The notes: generated by a model not told the origin, from the sequence alone. DNA of 64,000 bases from Christiangramia lutea (GCF_022489035.1 NZ_JAKVTV010000002.1:248001-312000), one strand, 5' to 3'; shown: positions 36,822 through 46,407, counted from the first letter of the stretch. Program-made: numbers and translations.

Positions 36822-38174
36822 ATGATAGAATCCAGAAATCCATATAACGGTGAACTCATAGAAAAATTCAAAGAGTTCACCAATCCTGAAATAGAAAAGG
36901 CTCTTGAAAAGGCCGATAATCGCTTTAAGACATGGAGAAAATCCGGTTTTCAGGATAGAGCAGAGCTTATGAATAAGGCTGCCAAAGAATTGGAAAAAAA
37001 TAAAGATGAATATGCACGGGATATCAGTCTGGAAATGGGAAAGCCCATAAAACAGGCTATAGCAGAAATTGAAAAATGTGCCTGGGTGTGCGAATATTAC
37101 GCTGAAAATGCTGAAAAACATTTATCTAATCGAGCTATAAAGACCGATGCTTCTAAAAGTTATGTCTCGTATGAACCTATAGGAGTTGTTCTGGCGGTAA
37201 TGCCGTGGAATTACCCATTCTGGCAGGTTTTTAGATTTGCGGCACCTGCGCTGATGGCTGGTAATATTGGAATTCTGAAACATGCCAGTAACGTGATGCG
37301 ATCTGCAAATAACATTCAAAAGGTTTTTCAACGCGCTGGATTCCCAGACTCCTGTTTCCAGAACCTGGTAGTAAGTAGTAGTAAAATTGAAAATATAGTC
37401 AGGGATAAAAGAGTGAAAGCAGTTACATTAACTGGAAGTAAACCTGCTGGTGCCGCTGTAGCTTCCACCGCAGGTGATGAGATCAAAAAATCTGTACTTG
37501 AGTTGGGTGGAAGTAACGCACTTGTGGTTTTCAAAGATGCTAATCTTTCCGAAACAGTTAAAACCTGTGTGCAGGCCAGATTCCAGAACACCGGGCAAAG
37601 TTGTATTGCCGGTAAAAGGCTCTTATTGCATGAAAGTATAGCTGATGAATTCCTGGAAGAATTTCTTGTCCAGGTTAGGGAGTTAAAAAGCGGAGATCCT
37701 ATGGATGAGAATACCTTTATCGGGACATTGGCCAGGGAAGATCTTGCCGAGGAACTCGAAACGCAAATAAAAGATTCGGTAAAAGCTGGAGCTAAGATCG
37801 TTCTTGGAGGAAAAAGAGACCGTGCCTACATGGAACCAACTGTACTTACTGATGTTACTTCAGAAATGAGTATGTTTAAAGAAGAAACTTTTGGCCCGGC
37901 CATTGGTGTAACCAAATTCAAGAAAGACCAGGAGGCAATAGACCTGGTAAACCTTTCAGATTTTGGTTTGGGGGTTTCCATATTTACAGAAAATATGGAT
38001 TTTGCCGAAAAAATAGTTCCAGAATTCGAAGATGGAGCGGTTTTTATAAATGAATTGGTTAAAAGTGATCCCAGGTTACCCTTCGGAGGAACTAAGATTT
38101 CTGGATATGGAAGGGAACTTTCAGAAGATGGAATCAGGGAATTCGTAAATAAGAAAACAGTCTATTTTAAATAG
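36822..38174 (+). CDS. NAD(P)-dependent aldehyde dehydrogenase (succinate-semialdehyde dehydrogenase type)
   Basis: Oxidises an aldehyde to the acid. In the 450-residue protein the catalytic cysteine is C261 in NTGQSCIAGKR and the general base is E227 in LELGGSN. The N-terminus SRNPYNGELIEKF and short length match the GabD1/Sad-like subgroup that acts on succinate semialdehyde, but the substrate is inferred. A Nudix gene follows 25 bases downstream and may be co-transcribed. Confidence 0.88.
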   Translation: MIESRNPYNGELIEKFKEFTNPEIEKALEKADNRFKTWRKSGFQDRAELMNKAAKELEKNKDEYARDISLEMGKPIKQAIAEIEKCAWVCEYYAENAEKHLSNRAIKTDASKSYVSYEPIGVVLAVMPWNYPFWQVFRFAAPALMAGNIGILKHASNVMRSANNIQKVFQRAGFPDSCFQNLVVSSSKIENIVRDKRVKAVTLTGSKPAGAAVASTAGDEIKKSVLELGGSNALVVFKDANLSETVKTCVQARFQNTGQSCIAGKRLLLHESIADEFLEEFLVQVRELKSGDPMDENTFIGTLAREDLAEELETQIKDSVKAGAKIVLGGKRDRAYMEPTVLTDVTSEMSMFKEETFGPAIGVTKFKKDQEAIDLVNLSDFGLGVSIFTENMDFAEKIVPEFEDGAVFINELVKSDPRLPFGGTKISGYGRELSEDGIREFVNKKTVYFK

Positions 38175-38199
38175 AGTGATTGATTTAAAAAAATAGAAT

Positions 38200-38619
38200 A
38201 TGACACAAAAAAAGATCGCAGTAACCGTGGACAGTGTGGTTTTCTGTAAAGTAAATAATAAGTTCAAAGTATTGTTGATCCAGCGAAAGAAGGATCCTTT
38301 TAAAGACGAATGGGCTTTACCAGGAGGTTTTGTGGAGGAAGGAGAAGACCTGGAATCTGCCGCCAAACGTGAATTGCTCGAGGAAACAGGAGTCAAGGTA
38401 GACTCTATGGAGCAGGTTCAGGCATTTGGAAAACCAGGAAGAGATCCAAGAGGTCATACCATTTCCATTGCTTTTTTAAGCCGTATCTATTGCGAGGAAG
38501 ATCTAAAACCATCAGATGATGCTAAGGATGCCAAATGGTTTGGGATCGAAAAGTTACATGATATGAAACTTGCTTTTGATCATGATGAAATAATAAACGT
38601 CGCTCAGCAATTTCTATAA
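38200..38619 (+). CDS. Nudix hydrolase
   Basis: A 139-residue Nudix enzyme cleaving a nucleoside diphosphate linked to some moiety. The Nudix box G-X5-E-X7-REL-x-EE-x-GV is complete at residues 43-65. It resembles ADP-ribose pyrophosphatase-type members (ALPGGFVEEGEDL). There is no attached regulator domain, unlike NrtR. It lies just after the aldehyde dehydrogenase gene. Confidence 0.88.
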   Translation: MTQKKIAVTVDSVVFCKVNNKFKVLLIQRKKDPFKDEWALPGGFVEEGEDLESAAKRELLEETGVKVDSMEQVQAFGKPGRDPRGHTISIAFLSRIYCEEDLKPSDDAKDAKWFGIEKLHDMKLAFDHDEIINVAQQFL

Positions 38620-38701
38620 TCTCAATTTTAGATATTTCAATATGCAAGATCCTGAAATAATCAGGTATTAATATGGAATTCAATAATTCTATAGTGACGT
38701 C

Positions 38702-38732
38702 TTCGTCGGCCAGTCAATTCTGCTTAAATTTG
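38702..38732 (+). promoter_or_regulatory. Promoter of the thioesterase gene
   Basis: TAAATTTG at 38725-38732 is a perfect -7 element, with TTCG 19 bases upstream at 38702-38705. The ATG follows 11 bases later. Confidence 0.5.
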
Positions 38733-38743
38733 AAATAAAAAAC

Positions 38744-39130
38744 ATGAGATTTCACACAAGAAAATGGATAAAACCTGAAGATCTTAATCCTAACGGGACT
38801 TTATTTGGTGGCCGATTACTGGAGTGGATAGATGAAGAATGTGCACTCTACAGCATCGTTCAGCTTGAAAACCCGAAAACCGTGACCAAGTATATGAGTG
38901 AGATAGATTTTAAAAGTTCTGCTCATCAAGGCGATATTGTTGAAATTGGAATCGAAGTCCAAAAATTTGGTACCGCTTCGCTTACCTTAAAATGTGAAGT
39001 AAGAAATAAAATGACGAGGGAATCTATTATCACTATTGATAAGATCGTGATGGTAGCTCTCGATGAAAATGGTAAACCAAAGCCTCACGGAAAAACCGAA
39101 GTTGAGTTTGTTAAAGATCGGTTGAAGTAA
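38744..39130 (+). CDS. Hotdog-fold acyl-CoA thioesterase
   Basis: A 128-residue YciA/BACH-like thioesterase that hydrolyses acyl-CoA. The motif NPNGTLFGGRLLEWIDEECAL at residues 13-33 holds the family N-x-x-G-x-L-F-G-G and the catalytic aspartate region, and KSSAHQGDIVEIG is typical of the hotdog strand. Its stop is three bases from that of the convergent MscS gene. Confidence 0.88.
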   Translation: MRFHTRKWIKPEDLNPNGTLFGGRLLEWIDEECALYSIVQLENPKTVTKYMSEIDFKSSAHQGDIVEIGIEVQKFGTASLTLKCEVRNKMTRESIITIDKIVMVALDENGKPKPHGKTEVEFVKDRLK

Positions 39131-39133
39131 GCA

Positions 39134-40048
39134 TCAGGATTCCTTCTTATCAGAATTCTTGTTGAATTTAACCGGAAATTCCTTTTCCAGACCATATAAT
39201 TTGATCTCTTTAATATCTGCAGGAAGGTAATAACCTTTTTCTATTAGGGCCTCTTTTACAGATCTTACTACATTTCCTTTGGTTATAGACGCCTGCATTC
39301 TGAAGTCCTTTGTATCTACCCAAAAGTATACCATTAGATTCACCGTACTTGCAGCTAGTTCTTCCTCGATTACAAAATTCTTATGTATCTCATCTTCAAT
39401 AACCGATGGCTCGCTTCTTAAAGCGTCCATAACAGTCTGTTTTGCACCGTCGATATTGTCTTCATAGGCGATTCCTACCATAAAACTCCATCTGAAGAAA
39501 CCATCCTCGGTATAATTGGTGACAGGTTTGGTGAGTACATCACTATTAGGAATATAAACATCTTTGCCGTCAAAGGTTTTAAGCTTGGTATACCTAAATT
39601 CCAGTGCTTTTACCTTACCGAAGTTTTCTCCGATCTCCACGGTATCATTTACGTCGAAAGGCCGATTGAAAGCCAGGATGATACCTGCAATAAAATTTTC
39701 TCCAATATCTTTAAAGGCAAAACCTAATACAACTGCGCTGGCACCAGCTGCCGTTAGAATTCCTGTTGCAACTCCACCCAAACCTGCTGCTTTTAAACCC
39801 AGCATTATAGCTGTAATAGTAATTAGAAATCTTATAGCCTTTCCAAGAAACCTACTCATCAATGGATCTGAAGTTCTTGCTGAGATTCTTCTAGTAAAGA
39901 ACTTTCCCATCCAGATCCCAATTAAAACTCCCAGGATGATGACTAGAAGACCTAGACCTATGCCCGGTAACTGATCGATAAAATTGTCGTAGAATTGTTG
40001 GAAGGAGGTTGAAATCGTATCAATTTCAACAGGCTTTGAATTCTGCAT
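39134..40048 (-). CDS. MscS-family mechanosensitive channel (small)
   Basis: A 304-residue small-conductance mechanosensitive channel with three N-terminal transmembrane helices. The pore-lining third helix includes the Gly/Ala-rich AAGASAVVLGFAFKDIGENF segment, followed by the beta domain (FDVNDTVEIGENFGKVKALEFRYTKLK) and a cytoplasmic C-terminal domain. It is close to E. coli MscS in length. It is on the same strand as the EEP-fold and larger MscS genes upstream. Confidence 0.92.
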   Translation of the reverse strand: MQNSKPVEIDTISTSFQQFYDNFIDQLPGIGLGLLVIILGVLIGIWMGKFFTRRISARTSDPLMSRFLGKAIRFLITITAIMLGLKAAGLGGVATGILTAAGASAVVLGFAFKDIGENFIAGIILAFNRPFDVNDTVEIGENFGKVKALEFRYTKLKTFDGKDVYIPNSDVLTKPVTNYTEDGFFRWSFMVGIAYEDNIDGAKQTVMDALRSEPSVIEDEIHKNFVIEEELAASTVNLMVYFWVDTKDFRMQASITKGNVVRSVKEALIEKGYYLPADIKEIKLYGLEKEFPVKFNKNSDKKES

Positions 40049-40111
40049 CGGTCTGTTTTTTCTAAAAATAAAGATTAGAAAATACAGATTATCCCAATGA
40101 AATGTTAGTTT

Positions 40112-41215
40112 TTACTGGTTACTGGAACCGTTCTGTCCTTTCTCCTGGTTTTCTTTTTCCTCTTCCTTGATTTGTTCACGTGCGGCTTTGATCTCTTCAT
40201 CACTAGCTCCTTCAGGTTTTTGCTCATCTGCAATTTCGGGTTGAAGATAGAGATCTGCATAGAAAGGGAAGTGGTCAGAGTTTATATCGCTGCCTATATC
40301 TATATTTTTAACCCTGAATTCTTCGGATACAAATATGTGATCAAGAGACCATCTCATAATAAAACTCTTCGCGTTGAAGGTGTTGTAAAAACTACGCCCT
40401 TTGCGAACATCCAGTAACCCACCAACACTTTGAAACATGCTGGTGGTGTTTGACCAGGCTACATCATTAAAATCGCCTATTACCACCACCGGGATATCAG
40501 AATCCATTGCTTCCAGGGCAGTTTTCATCATTTCCGCATCCCTGTCTGAAGAGGATGGATTATGTTGCGGCATAGGAGGCGTAGGATGAATGGCATGTAG
40601 TTGAATTCTATCTCCAGACCTTAACTCAATTTCAGAATGTATGGAAGGAATACTGTCATCTACTACATATTTCACCTGTGGATCGATCAATCTTAATTTA
40701 GAATAAAGGATCATCCCGTAAGTATTATCAAGCGGAACCTCGACTTTATATGGATAATCGCTACCAATCCCATTTTTAATCGCAGAATTCCATTTTGCGT
40801 CAGTTTCGGTAAAAACAGCTACATCAGGATTGAGTTTTTTCATTTCCTCAATAAGCAGGCCTGTTTCCTTATTTTTCTGAAGAACATTGGAGGTTAGTAA
40901 TTTGAACCCAGTTGTTTTCTTTACTCCTTCGGTAGGTTCTCCCACATCGTTTGGAGCAAATGGAGTATAAGGGTAAACCTTGGCAAATTGAAATATAAAA
41001 CAAGCCAGAAGAATTCCAACAAATAGATAATCCCGCCATGACTTTATCTCGAACCTGAAAAAGTAAGCTGCAATAGCCGTGAGTGTAAGCAGGGTTAACT
41101 GAATATGCGGATAATCAAAAACCCTTATCCACCAGTAATCGGCTGCGATAAGTGGTACTAGAGTAATAATGATTGCAAGGATACCGAAGCCTTGAAGGAA
41201 GGGTTTTAATTTCAT
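40112..41215 (-). CDS. Endonuclease/exonuclease/phosphatase-fold membrane-anchored protein
   Basis: A 367-residue protein with about three N-terminal membrane helices (residues 5-95) and an EEP-fold domain. Catalytic features include TSNVLQKN, FTETDAKW (metal-binding Glu), VVIGDFNDVAWS and the terminal SDHFPFYADL (Asp-His). The C-terminal tail is very charged (KAAREQIKEEEKENQEK). The substrate could be nucleic acid or a phospho-lipid; no way to tell. It lies between two MscS genes in the same orientation. Confidence 0.83.
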   Translation of the reverse strand: MKLKPFLQGFGILAIIITLVPLIAADYWWIRVFDYPHIQLTLLTLTAIAAYFFRFEIKSWRDYLFVGILLACFIFQFAKVYPYTPFAPNDVGEPTEGVKKTTGFKLLTSNVLQKNKETGLLIEEMKKLNPDVAVFTETDAKWNSAIKNGIGSDYPYKVEVPLDNTYGMILYSKLRLIDPQVKYVVDDSIPSIHSEIELRSGDRIQLHAIHPTPPMPQHNPSSSDRDAEMMKTALEAMDSDIPVVVIGDFNDVAWSNTTSMFQSVGGLLDVRKGRSFYNTFNAKSFIMRWSLDHIFVSEEFRVKNIDIGSDINSDHFPFYADLYLQPEIADEQKPEGASDEEIKAAREQIKEEEKENQEKGQNGSSNQ

Positions 41216-41227
41216 AATTCGAATTGG

Positions 41228-42514
41228 TTAGGATTCAGACTTCTGTTCTAATAGACTACGAATATCATCTCCAGATGGTGCCTCAAATAGTTTAAGGTCG
41301 AAGTATGGGATTGCTGCAATTAGATGATCAAAAATATCTGCTGAAATATACTCATAATTTTCCCAGCGCTTGTCCTTACTGAAACAAAGTATTTCCAGTG
41401 GAATTCCGTTGGGAGTAGGAGCCAGATGTCTAACGATAAGGTACATTTCCTTATGAACTGCAGAGTGTTCCCTCAAATAAGAATCGGCATACTTTCTAAA
41501 AACCCCTAAATTTGTCTGGTTTCTACCGTTTATAAGCAGGCTTTTATCAATTTCATTACTTTCATTGAATTTGTCAATTTCCGCCTGACGGTTTTCCAGG
41601 TATGGAGCAATCAGTTTAATTTTCTTCAGTCTTTCTATATCTTCAGAATTAAGAAACTTTACTGAATTCTGTTTGATCATGACCGACCTTTTGATCCTTC
41701 GACCTGGGGATTCCTGCATCCCTCGCCAGTTCTGGAATGAATCTGAAATAAGGCTGTAGGTTGGGATAGTGGTGTAGGTGTTATCCCAGTTTTGAACCCT
41801 TACCGTGGCAAGGTTAATTTCAGTAACCGTTCCGTCTGCACCGTAAGTTTCGAAGGTTATCCAGTCTCCAATTCTAACGATATCATTTACAGAAACCTGT
41901 ATTGATGCCACCAAACCAAGAATGGTGTCCTTGAAAATAAGCAAGATCACTGCCGACGCGGCACCTAAAGAGATAGCAAAACCAATTACCGATTTATCGG
42001 TGAGTTCAGAAAAAATGAACATCAGGCCAATGATCCATATAAAGATCATAATAATCTGGCTGAAACTTTCTAATGGTTTGTCGTTAAATTCTTCCCGGGT
42101 TTTAAGATAATTTCGGGTAGATCTTAGCATACTTCGGCATATCCAAACTATCAGGATGATAATGTATATATCTACCAGTTTGTAGAAAATGGCCAGCACC
42201 TCGGGAAAATCGGCAAATATTAAAGGAAAGACTTTATAGATCACCCCCAGAGGTAAAAACCTTCCTACATACCTTGGGAAATTACTCTTGATAAGAAAAT
42301 CATCAAAAGTCGTTTTGGTTTTATTAGTAAATAGTTTGAAGGTTTCAACAATAAAATGCTTGATAACATAATTGATACCCAGAACGATCAGTGTTAAGAT
42401 CACCAGGTTTATCAGCAGATTTAAGTATTGGGCAAAGACTTCGTTCATGCCATGAGACACAAAGAATTCTTCAAAAAAGCAGATAAGGTCTATGAGTCCT
42501 TCTTCTATATCCAT
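41228..42514 (-). CDS. MscS-family mechanosensitive channel (large, YbdG-like)
   Basis: A 428-residue member of the MscS family with about five transmembrane helices, the pore-type helix SLGAASAVILLIFKDTILGLV, and the beta domain (VNDIVRIGDWITFETYGADGTVTEINLATV). It is longer than canonical MscS and resembles YbdG-like channels (VQNWDNTYTTIPTYSLIS). It starts four bases downstream of the DUF3817 gene, and the EEP-fold gene follows after 12 bases, so these form one operon. Confidence 0.9.
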   Translation of the reverse strand: MDIEEGLIDLICFFEEFFVSHGMNEVFAQYLNLLINLVILTLIVLGINYVIKHFIVETFKLFTNKTKTTFDDFLIKSNFPRYVGRFLPLGVIYKVFPLIFADFPEVLAIFYKLVDIYIIILIVWICRSMLRSTRNYLKTREEFNDKPLESFSQIIMIFIWIIGLMFIFSELTDKSVIGFAISLGAASAVILLIFKDTILGLVASIQVSVNDIVRIGDWITFETYGADGTVTEINLATVRVQNWDNTYTTIPTYSLISDSFQNWRGMQESPGRRIKRSVMIKQNSVKFLNSEDIERLKKIKLIAPYLENRQAEIDKFNESNEIDKSLLINGRNQTNLGVFRKYADSYLREHSAVHKEMYLIVRHLAPTPNGIPLEILCFSKDKRWENYEYISADIFDHLIAAIPYFDLKLFEAPSGDDIRSLLEQKSES

Positions 42515-42517
42515 GTA

Positions 42518-42802
42518 CTAAAGATATTTCCTTTCTACATAAAACGGACCAAAAGGAAGTACAGAACATCCCAAGATAATCCCCAATTGAGTCAGACTCC
42601 ATTTCATAGGTTTAATAAGTAATAAGGCTCCCGCAATATAGGCAATGAAAAGAATTCCATGGGCCATTCCTACCTGCTGAACCATTTGAGGCATTTCGTA
42701 AATATATTTTAAAGGCATGGCGATAAATAGAAGTATAAGGAATGATAAACCTTCCAGGATGCTAATCCATTTAAACAGCTTCAGTTGTTTTTCCAGGGAC
42801 AT
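42518..42802 (-). CDS. DUF3817 small membrane protein
   Basis: A 94-residue protein with three likely membrane helices. The segments LKLFKWISILEGLSFLILLFIAMPLKY and QVGMAHGILFIAYI match the DUF3817 pattern with a conserved glutamate and histidine. The function is unknown. It is the first gene of the minus-strand operon with the two MscS genes and is divergent from galE. Confidence 0.85.
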   Translation of the reverse strand: MSLEKQLKLFKWISILEGLSFLILLFIAMPLKYIYEMPQMVQQVGMAHGILFIAYIAGALLLIKPMKWSLTQLGIILGCSVLPFGPFYVERKYL

Positions 42803-42945
42803 AATCTTATTTTAAAATTAGACAAATATAAATGATTAGTTAGACATGACATGGAGAACTTAAACCATCATTTATGAGGTTTTTAATATATTAATCAGCG
42901 CCCTCTGATTGCATTTTTATTATTTTGCATTTGTAAAAATTAAAT

Positions 42946-43989
42946 ATGAATTCTAAAAGAATACTTGTTACAGGCGGCCTTGGCTTTATAGGTTCGCATA
43001 CGGTAGTAGCCCTTCAAAATGAAGGATATGATGTGGTGATCATCGATAATCTTTCAAATTCATCTATAGATGTGCTTGGTGGTATAACACAGATCTCAGG
43101 TAAAACACCTGAATTTGAAAATATTGACTTAAGAGATAAGGCCGCAGTGAAGGATTTTTTTGAGGCCTATCAGGATATCGAAGATGTTATCCATTTTGCA
43201 GCCTCTAAAGCAGTTGGTGAAAGTGTAATTAATCCGTTGCTTTATTATGAAAACAATATTTCTACACTAGTGTATCTTCTGCAAGAACTGAATAAAAAGG
43301 AAAATGCGAAATTTATCTTCAGTTCTTCTTGTACAGTATACGGGCAGGCCGATGAGTTACCAATTACCGAGAACGCTCCTGTAAAAAAAGCCGAATCTCC
43401 TTATGGTAACACCAAACAGATCGGTGAAGAGATCATTCGGGACACCTGTAAAACCAATGTATCTTTTAAGGCAATTGCCTTAAGATATTTTAATCCTATA
43501 GGAGCACATTCTACGGCAGAGATAGGAGAATTGCCAATTGGAACACCACAGAACCTGATCCCGTATATAACGCAGACCGCAATAGGAAAAAGAAAAGAAT
43601 TATCGGTTTTTGGCGACGACTATCCAACCGAAGATGGTACAGCGATCAGAGATTATATACATGTAATGGATCTTGCTGAAGCTCATGTTAAAGCGCTGAC
43701 CAGGTTAATTCAGAACGAGGAGAAAGAAAATTACGAAGTATTTAATCTGGGAACAGGAAAAGGAAATTCTGTATTGGAGGTGATCAATTCATTTGAAAAG
43801 GTTTCGGGCCAAAAATTACCCTATAAAATTGTGGGTAGAAGAGAAGGGGATGTAATTGCCGCTTATGCAGATACTAAAAAGGCTAATGAAGAACTTGGCT
43901 GGAAAGCAGATCGTTCTCTGGATGATGCTTTAAAAAGTGCCTGGAAATGGCAAACGGTTGTTAAGAAAAGAGAGGACGAGGAAGAATAA
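42946..43989 (+). CDS. galE: UDP-glucose 4-epimerase
   Basis: Interconverts UDP-glucose and UDP-galactose for polysaccharide synthesis and galactose use. The 347-residue protein has the NAD-binding GGLGFIGSHT at 10-19, catalytic SSSCTVYG and YGNTK (Tyr-x3-Lys), ALRYFNPIGAH and GDDYPTEDGTAIRDYIHV, all standard for GalE. It is followed by a terminator and stands alone. Confidence 0.95.
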   Translation: MNSKRILVTGGLGFIGSHTVVALQNEGYDVVIIDNLSNSSIDVLGGITQISGKTPEFENIDLRDKAAVKDFFEAYQDIEDVIHFAASKAVGESVINPLLYYENNISTLVYLLQELNKKENAKFIFSSSCTVYGQADELPITENAPVKKAESPYGNTKQIGEEIIRDTCKTNVSFKAIALRYFNPIGAHSTAEIGELPIGTPQNLIPYITQTAIGKRKELSVFGDDYPTEDGTAIRDYIHVMDLAEAHVKALTRLIQNEEKENYEVFNLGTGKGNSVLEVINSFEKVSGQKLPYKIVGRREGDVIAAYADTKKANEELGWKADRSLDDALKSAWKWQTVVKKREDEEE

Positions 43990-44010
43990 AAACAGTGATA
44001 CTGAAGCAAA

Positions 44011-44036
44011 AAAACCGGGAATTCCCCGGTTTTTTT
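44011..44036. terminator. Terminator after galE
   Basis: AAAACCGGG (44011-44019) pairs with CCCGGTTTT (44025-44033) around AATTC, with T residues to 44036. A-runs on the other side let it serve the convergent Pmp3-like gene as well. Confidence 0.85.
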
Positions 44037-44056
44037 ATAGGTAATTCTAATATATA

Positions 44057-44215
44057 CTAGCGGGTTCCGTTTACCAGGAATGCATGTATCACTCCGGGAA
44101 TCCATCCCAAAGCGGTTAATAATAGACTTATTAAAAAAGTTACACCCAGGCCGTGTTTCATAAAAACAGCTAATGGGGGTAAAAGAATGTTTAAAATAAT
44201 TGTGAGTATAGACAT
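44057..44215 (-). CDS. Pmp3/YqaE-family small membrane protein
   Basis: A 52-residue protein read from ATG at 44215 to TAG at 44057, too short for most gene finders. It has two membrane helices: one at residues 2-18 ending in LLPPLAVFM, which is the family signature, and one at about 24-45 including TALGWIPGVIHAF. The pattern PP-L-A-V plus G-W-I-P-G-x-I-H-A identifies the Pmp3/YqaE (UPF0057) family, which is linked to membrane potential and salt stress in yeast and plants. Confidence 0.9.
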   Translation of the reverse strand: MSILTIILNILLPPLAVFMKHGLGVTFLISLLLTALGWIPGVIHAFLVNGTR

Positions 44216-44353
44216 GGTCTAAATTTTTGGTTATTGGTTTTCATTTAAATTACCCGGTTTTACCGGTATTATATCTAAAGGTGAAAGGTAAGCCATGTAC
44301 TAACTAAAGCCTTATACCTTATGAAAAGTTTAGAGATATTATAAGGAAAACCG

Positions 44354-44971
44354 TTAAACCATTTCGAAGATCACTAAAGCGTACAGGTAAAATCTCACGA
44401 ATCTGAGTAAGCCGAATATCAGATAGCTGGAGAATGGAAACCTGATTATTCCTGCGGCAATACTGGTCATTGCAAAGGGAATTGGAAGTAAAGCTCCAAC
44501 AATAATTAGAAAACCACCCCATTTCCTGGTGTTCTTGATGTGTTTGGCCATTTTGAGTTCCATGGCCTCATGCACGGAAGGAATTTTTGTAATGGCTACT
44601 CCAATATAATAGGAAACGATTCCGCCTAAATATGAAGCTGTTGCTAACAGACTAAGATAAAGGAATGGACTGGAAGACTTACCCGCCCAGGCTATAAATA
44701 GTTCCGGGGGAACCAAACCCAATATAGATTCAGATAAAAAGAATATGGAAAGAACCTCGAAAGGGGCATAGGTTTCAGTAATAGTAACCAGCATATCTTC
44801 AATATCCAGAAGGTAGTGGTCTATAGCCCACAAAGCACCTACAAATAATACAATAGGTAGAACGGCTTTTTTTAAACTATTCCATACAAATGAATAGAAA
44901 CCGGTATAATTGTAGTATTGGTGCAATAAGCGTATTCGCGACTTCTTCTTAGATTTCGCCTTTTCTTTCAT
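44354..44971 (-). CDS. VTT/DedA-like (YqaA-type) inner-membrane protein
   Basis: A 205-residue membrane protein with about five hydrophobic segments. The segment SILGLVPPELFIAWAGKSS and the C-terminal GALLPIPFAMTSIAAGIIRFPF resemble the VTT (SNARE-associated Golgi/DedA) family, whose members act as lipid scramblases or flippases. The N-terminus is very basic (KAKSKKKSRIR). The specific lipid is unknown. Confidence 0.8.
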   Translation of the reverse strand: MKEKAKSKKKSRIRLLHQYYNYTGFYSFVWNSLKKAVLPIVLFVGALWAIDHYLLDIEDMLVTITETYAPFEVLSIFFLSESILGLVPPELFIAWAGKSSSPFLYLSLLATASYLGGIVSYYIGVAITKIPSVHEAMELKMAKHIKNTRKWGGFLIIVGALLPIPFAMTSIAAGIIRFPFSSYLIFGLLRFVRFYLYALVIFEMV

Positions 44972-45053
44972 TAAATTCCTTTCTAATTATTTCAATTTCA
45001 GGAGTCCTTAAACTGAAGTAGGGGAGGAAAACAGATTTTTGAACTGGAAAAAA

Positions 45054-45455
45054 TTAATAATCTTCTCCAGCGTGCTCCTTAAGAGCTTTTACGTATTCAC
45101 GAAGTTCAAGTTCGTTAACCTTGTTGTCATGTTCAGCCATTAAAGAAAGCATATATTCCAGACTTTCCTGACCAGTTATTTCTTCACTTTCAGCAACATC
45201 AACCTCTTCAGCCTCCTCAGAATCTTCATCAAGCTCTACAGGTTCATCATCTGGAATAGCAATAAGGAAATCTTCGTGCTCATCTATATGCTCAAAAGTT
45301 AACCTGGTTACCTTGGCAAGCAATGGTATGTTTTCCTCAACCACGAACTTTCTTAACTCCTTTAGATCCTCCACTATGGTATTCGTGATAATTCCATTGC
45401 GCATTAGGTCACGCTGAATTTTATTGAGTAATTTCTGAGCTTTGATATTTTCCAA
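45054..45455 (-). CDS. Small acidic protein, unknown function
   Basis: A 133-residue helical soluble protein with a central acidic stretch (about residues 68-100, ELDEDSEEAEEVDVAESEE region). N- and C-terminal parts are amphipathic helices (KAQKLLNKIQRDLMRNG; NKVNELELREYVKALKEHA). I do not recognise a characterised family. It stands alone 82 bases downstream of nothing on its strand, with a 220-base gap to the divergent SDR gene. Confidence 0.7.
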   Translation of the reverse strand: MENIKAQKLLNKIQRDLMRNGIITNTIVEDLKELRKFVVEENIPLLAKVTRLTFEHIDEHEDFLIAIPDDEPVELDEDSEEAEEVDVAESEEITGQESLEYMLSLMAEHDNKVNELELREYVKALKEHAGEDY

Positions 45456-45675
45456 GGTGCTTCTGTTAAATTAAGTTAGTATTGACTCCGTAAAAAAATC
45501 CCAATCCAAACCGGAGGATTTTTTCCGAGCACAAAGTTAGTTTTTTTAGTTTTCTATAAAAGTCTTTTCTATTGTTTTATCAAGTATTTAACCTTTAAAA
45601 TTAACAGAATCTTAGAGCTTTTAATTTCAGGAGGATAGCCGTCTTTAGTAGCTTTAGGGTTCAAAAATATAAATT

Positions 45676-46386
45676 ATGAGCAACAAAAATAAAACGGCTT
45701 TGGTAACCGGTGGAAGTAAAGGAATTGGTTACGGGGTAGCTAAGACATTACTGAAAATGGGTTATAAGGTTGGTGTAACCAGCAGGTCTTTAAATTCAGC
45801 TGAAAAAGCTGCAGAGAAATTATCAGACTATGGTGAGATCATTGGCCTGGAAGCAGATGTAAGGGATTTTGAAAGTCAGAAAAAAGCGGTTGAAAAATTA
45901 CTCGATACCTGGGGACAATTAGATGTTCTAGTAGCAAACGCCGGGATAGGAAATTTTGGTTCGGTAGAAGATCTTACTGTAGAAGAGTGGAAAGATACTA
46001 TTAATACTAACCTTACGGGAGTTTTCTATAGTATAAAAGCCTGTGTTAATGCCCTGAAAAAATCTGAAGGCTATATTATTACCATTTCAAGCCTGGCAGG
46101 AACTAATTTCTTTGCTGGTGGTGCTGCCTATAATGCAAGTAAATTTGGGCTTACAGGGTTCACCCAGGCTGTAATGCTCGATCTAAGAGAGAAAGGAGTA
46201 AAAGTGAGTACTATTATGCCAGGTTCGGTCGCGACATATTTTAACGATAATGAACCTTCAGAAGAAGATGCGTGGAAAATACAGATTGAAGATATAGGTG
46301 AACTAGTAGGAGATCTGTTGAAAATGAATCCTAGAACCTTACCTAGTAAAATAGAGGTAAGACCGTCCAGGCCTCCGAAGAAATAA
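45676..46386 (+). CDS. Short-chain dehydrogenase/reductase (first of two)
   Basis: A 236-residue classical SDR with GGSKGIGYG at 12-20, NAG at 90-92 region (LVANAGIGNFG), catalytic Ser in ISSLAG and YNASK (Tyr-x3-Lys). It is similar to 3-oxoacyl-ACP reductases (FabG-like), but the substrate cannot be told. A -7-like TAGCTTTA at 45649-45656 precedes it. It has its own terminator at 46408. Confidence 0.88.
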   Translation: MSNKNKTALVTGGSKGIGYGVAKTLLKMGYKVGVTSRSLNSAEKAAEKLSDYGEIIGLEADVRDFESQKKAVEKLLDTWGQLDVLVANAGIGNFGSVEDLTVEEWKDTINTNLTGVFYSIKACVNALKKSEGYIITISSLAGTNFFAGGAAYNASKFGLTGFTQAVMLDLREKGVKVSTIMPGSVATYFNDNEPSEEDAWKIQIEDIGELVGDLLKMNPRTLPSKIEVRPSRPPKK

Positions 46387-46407
46387 AATACTTTCAAATT
46401 TTATCTT

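Noticed and set aside
38651-38665. CCTGA-AATAA-TCAGG dyad as a terminator of the Nudix gene
   Set aside because: Stem is only five pairs and no T-run follows.
39564-39974. Open frame antisense to the MscS gene
   Set aside because: Shadow of the MscS gene; composition reflects the reverse complement of a membrane protein.
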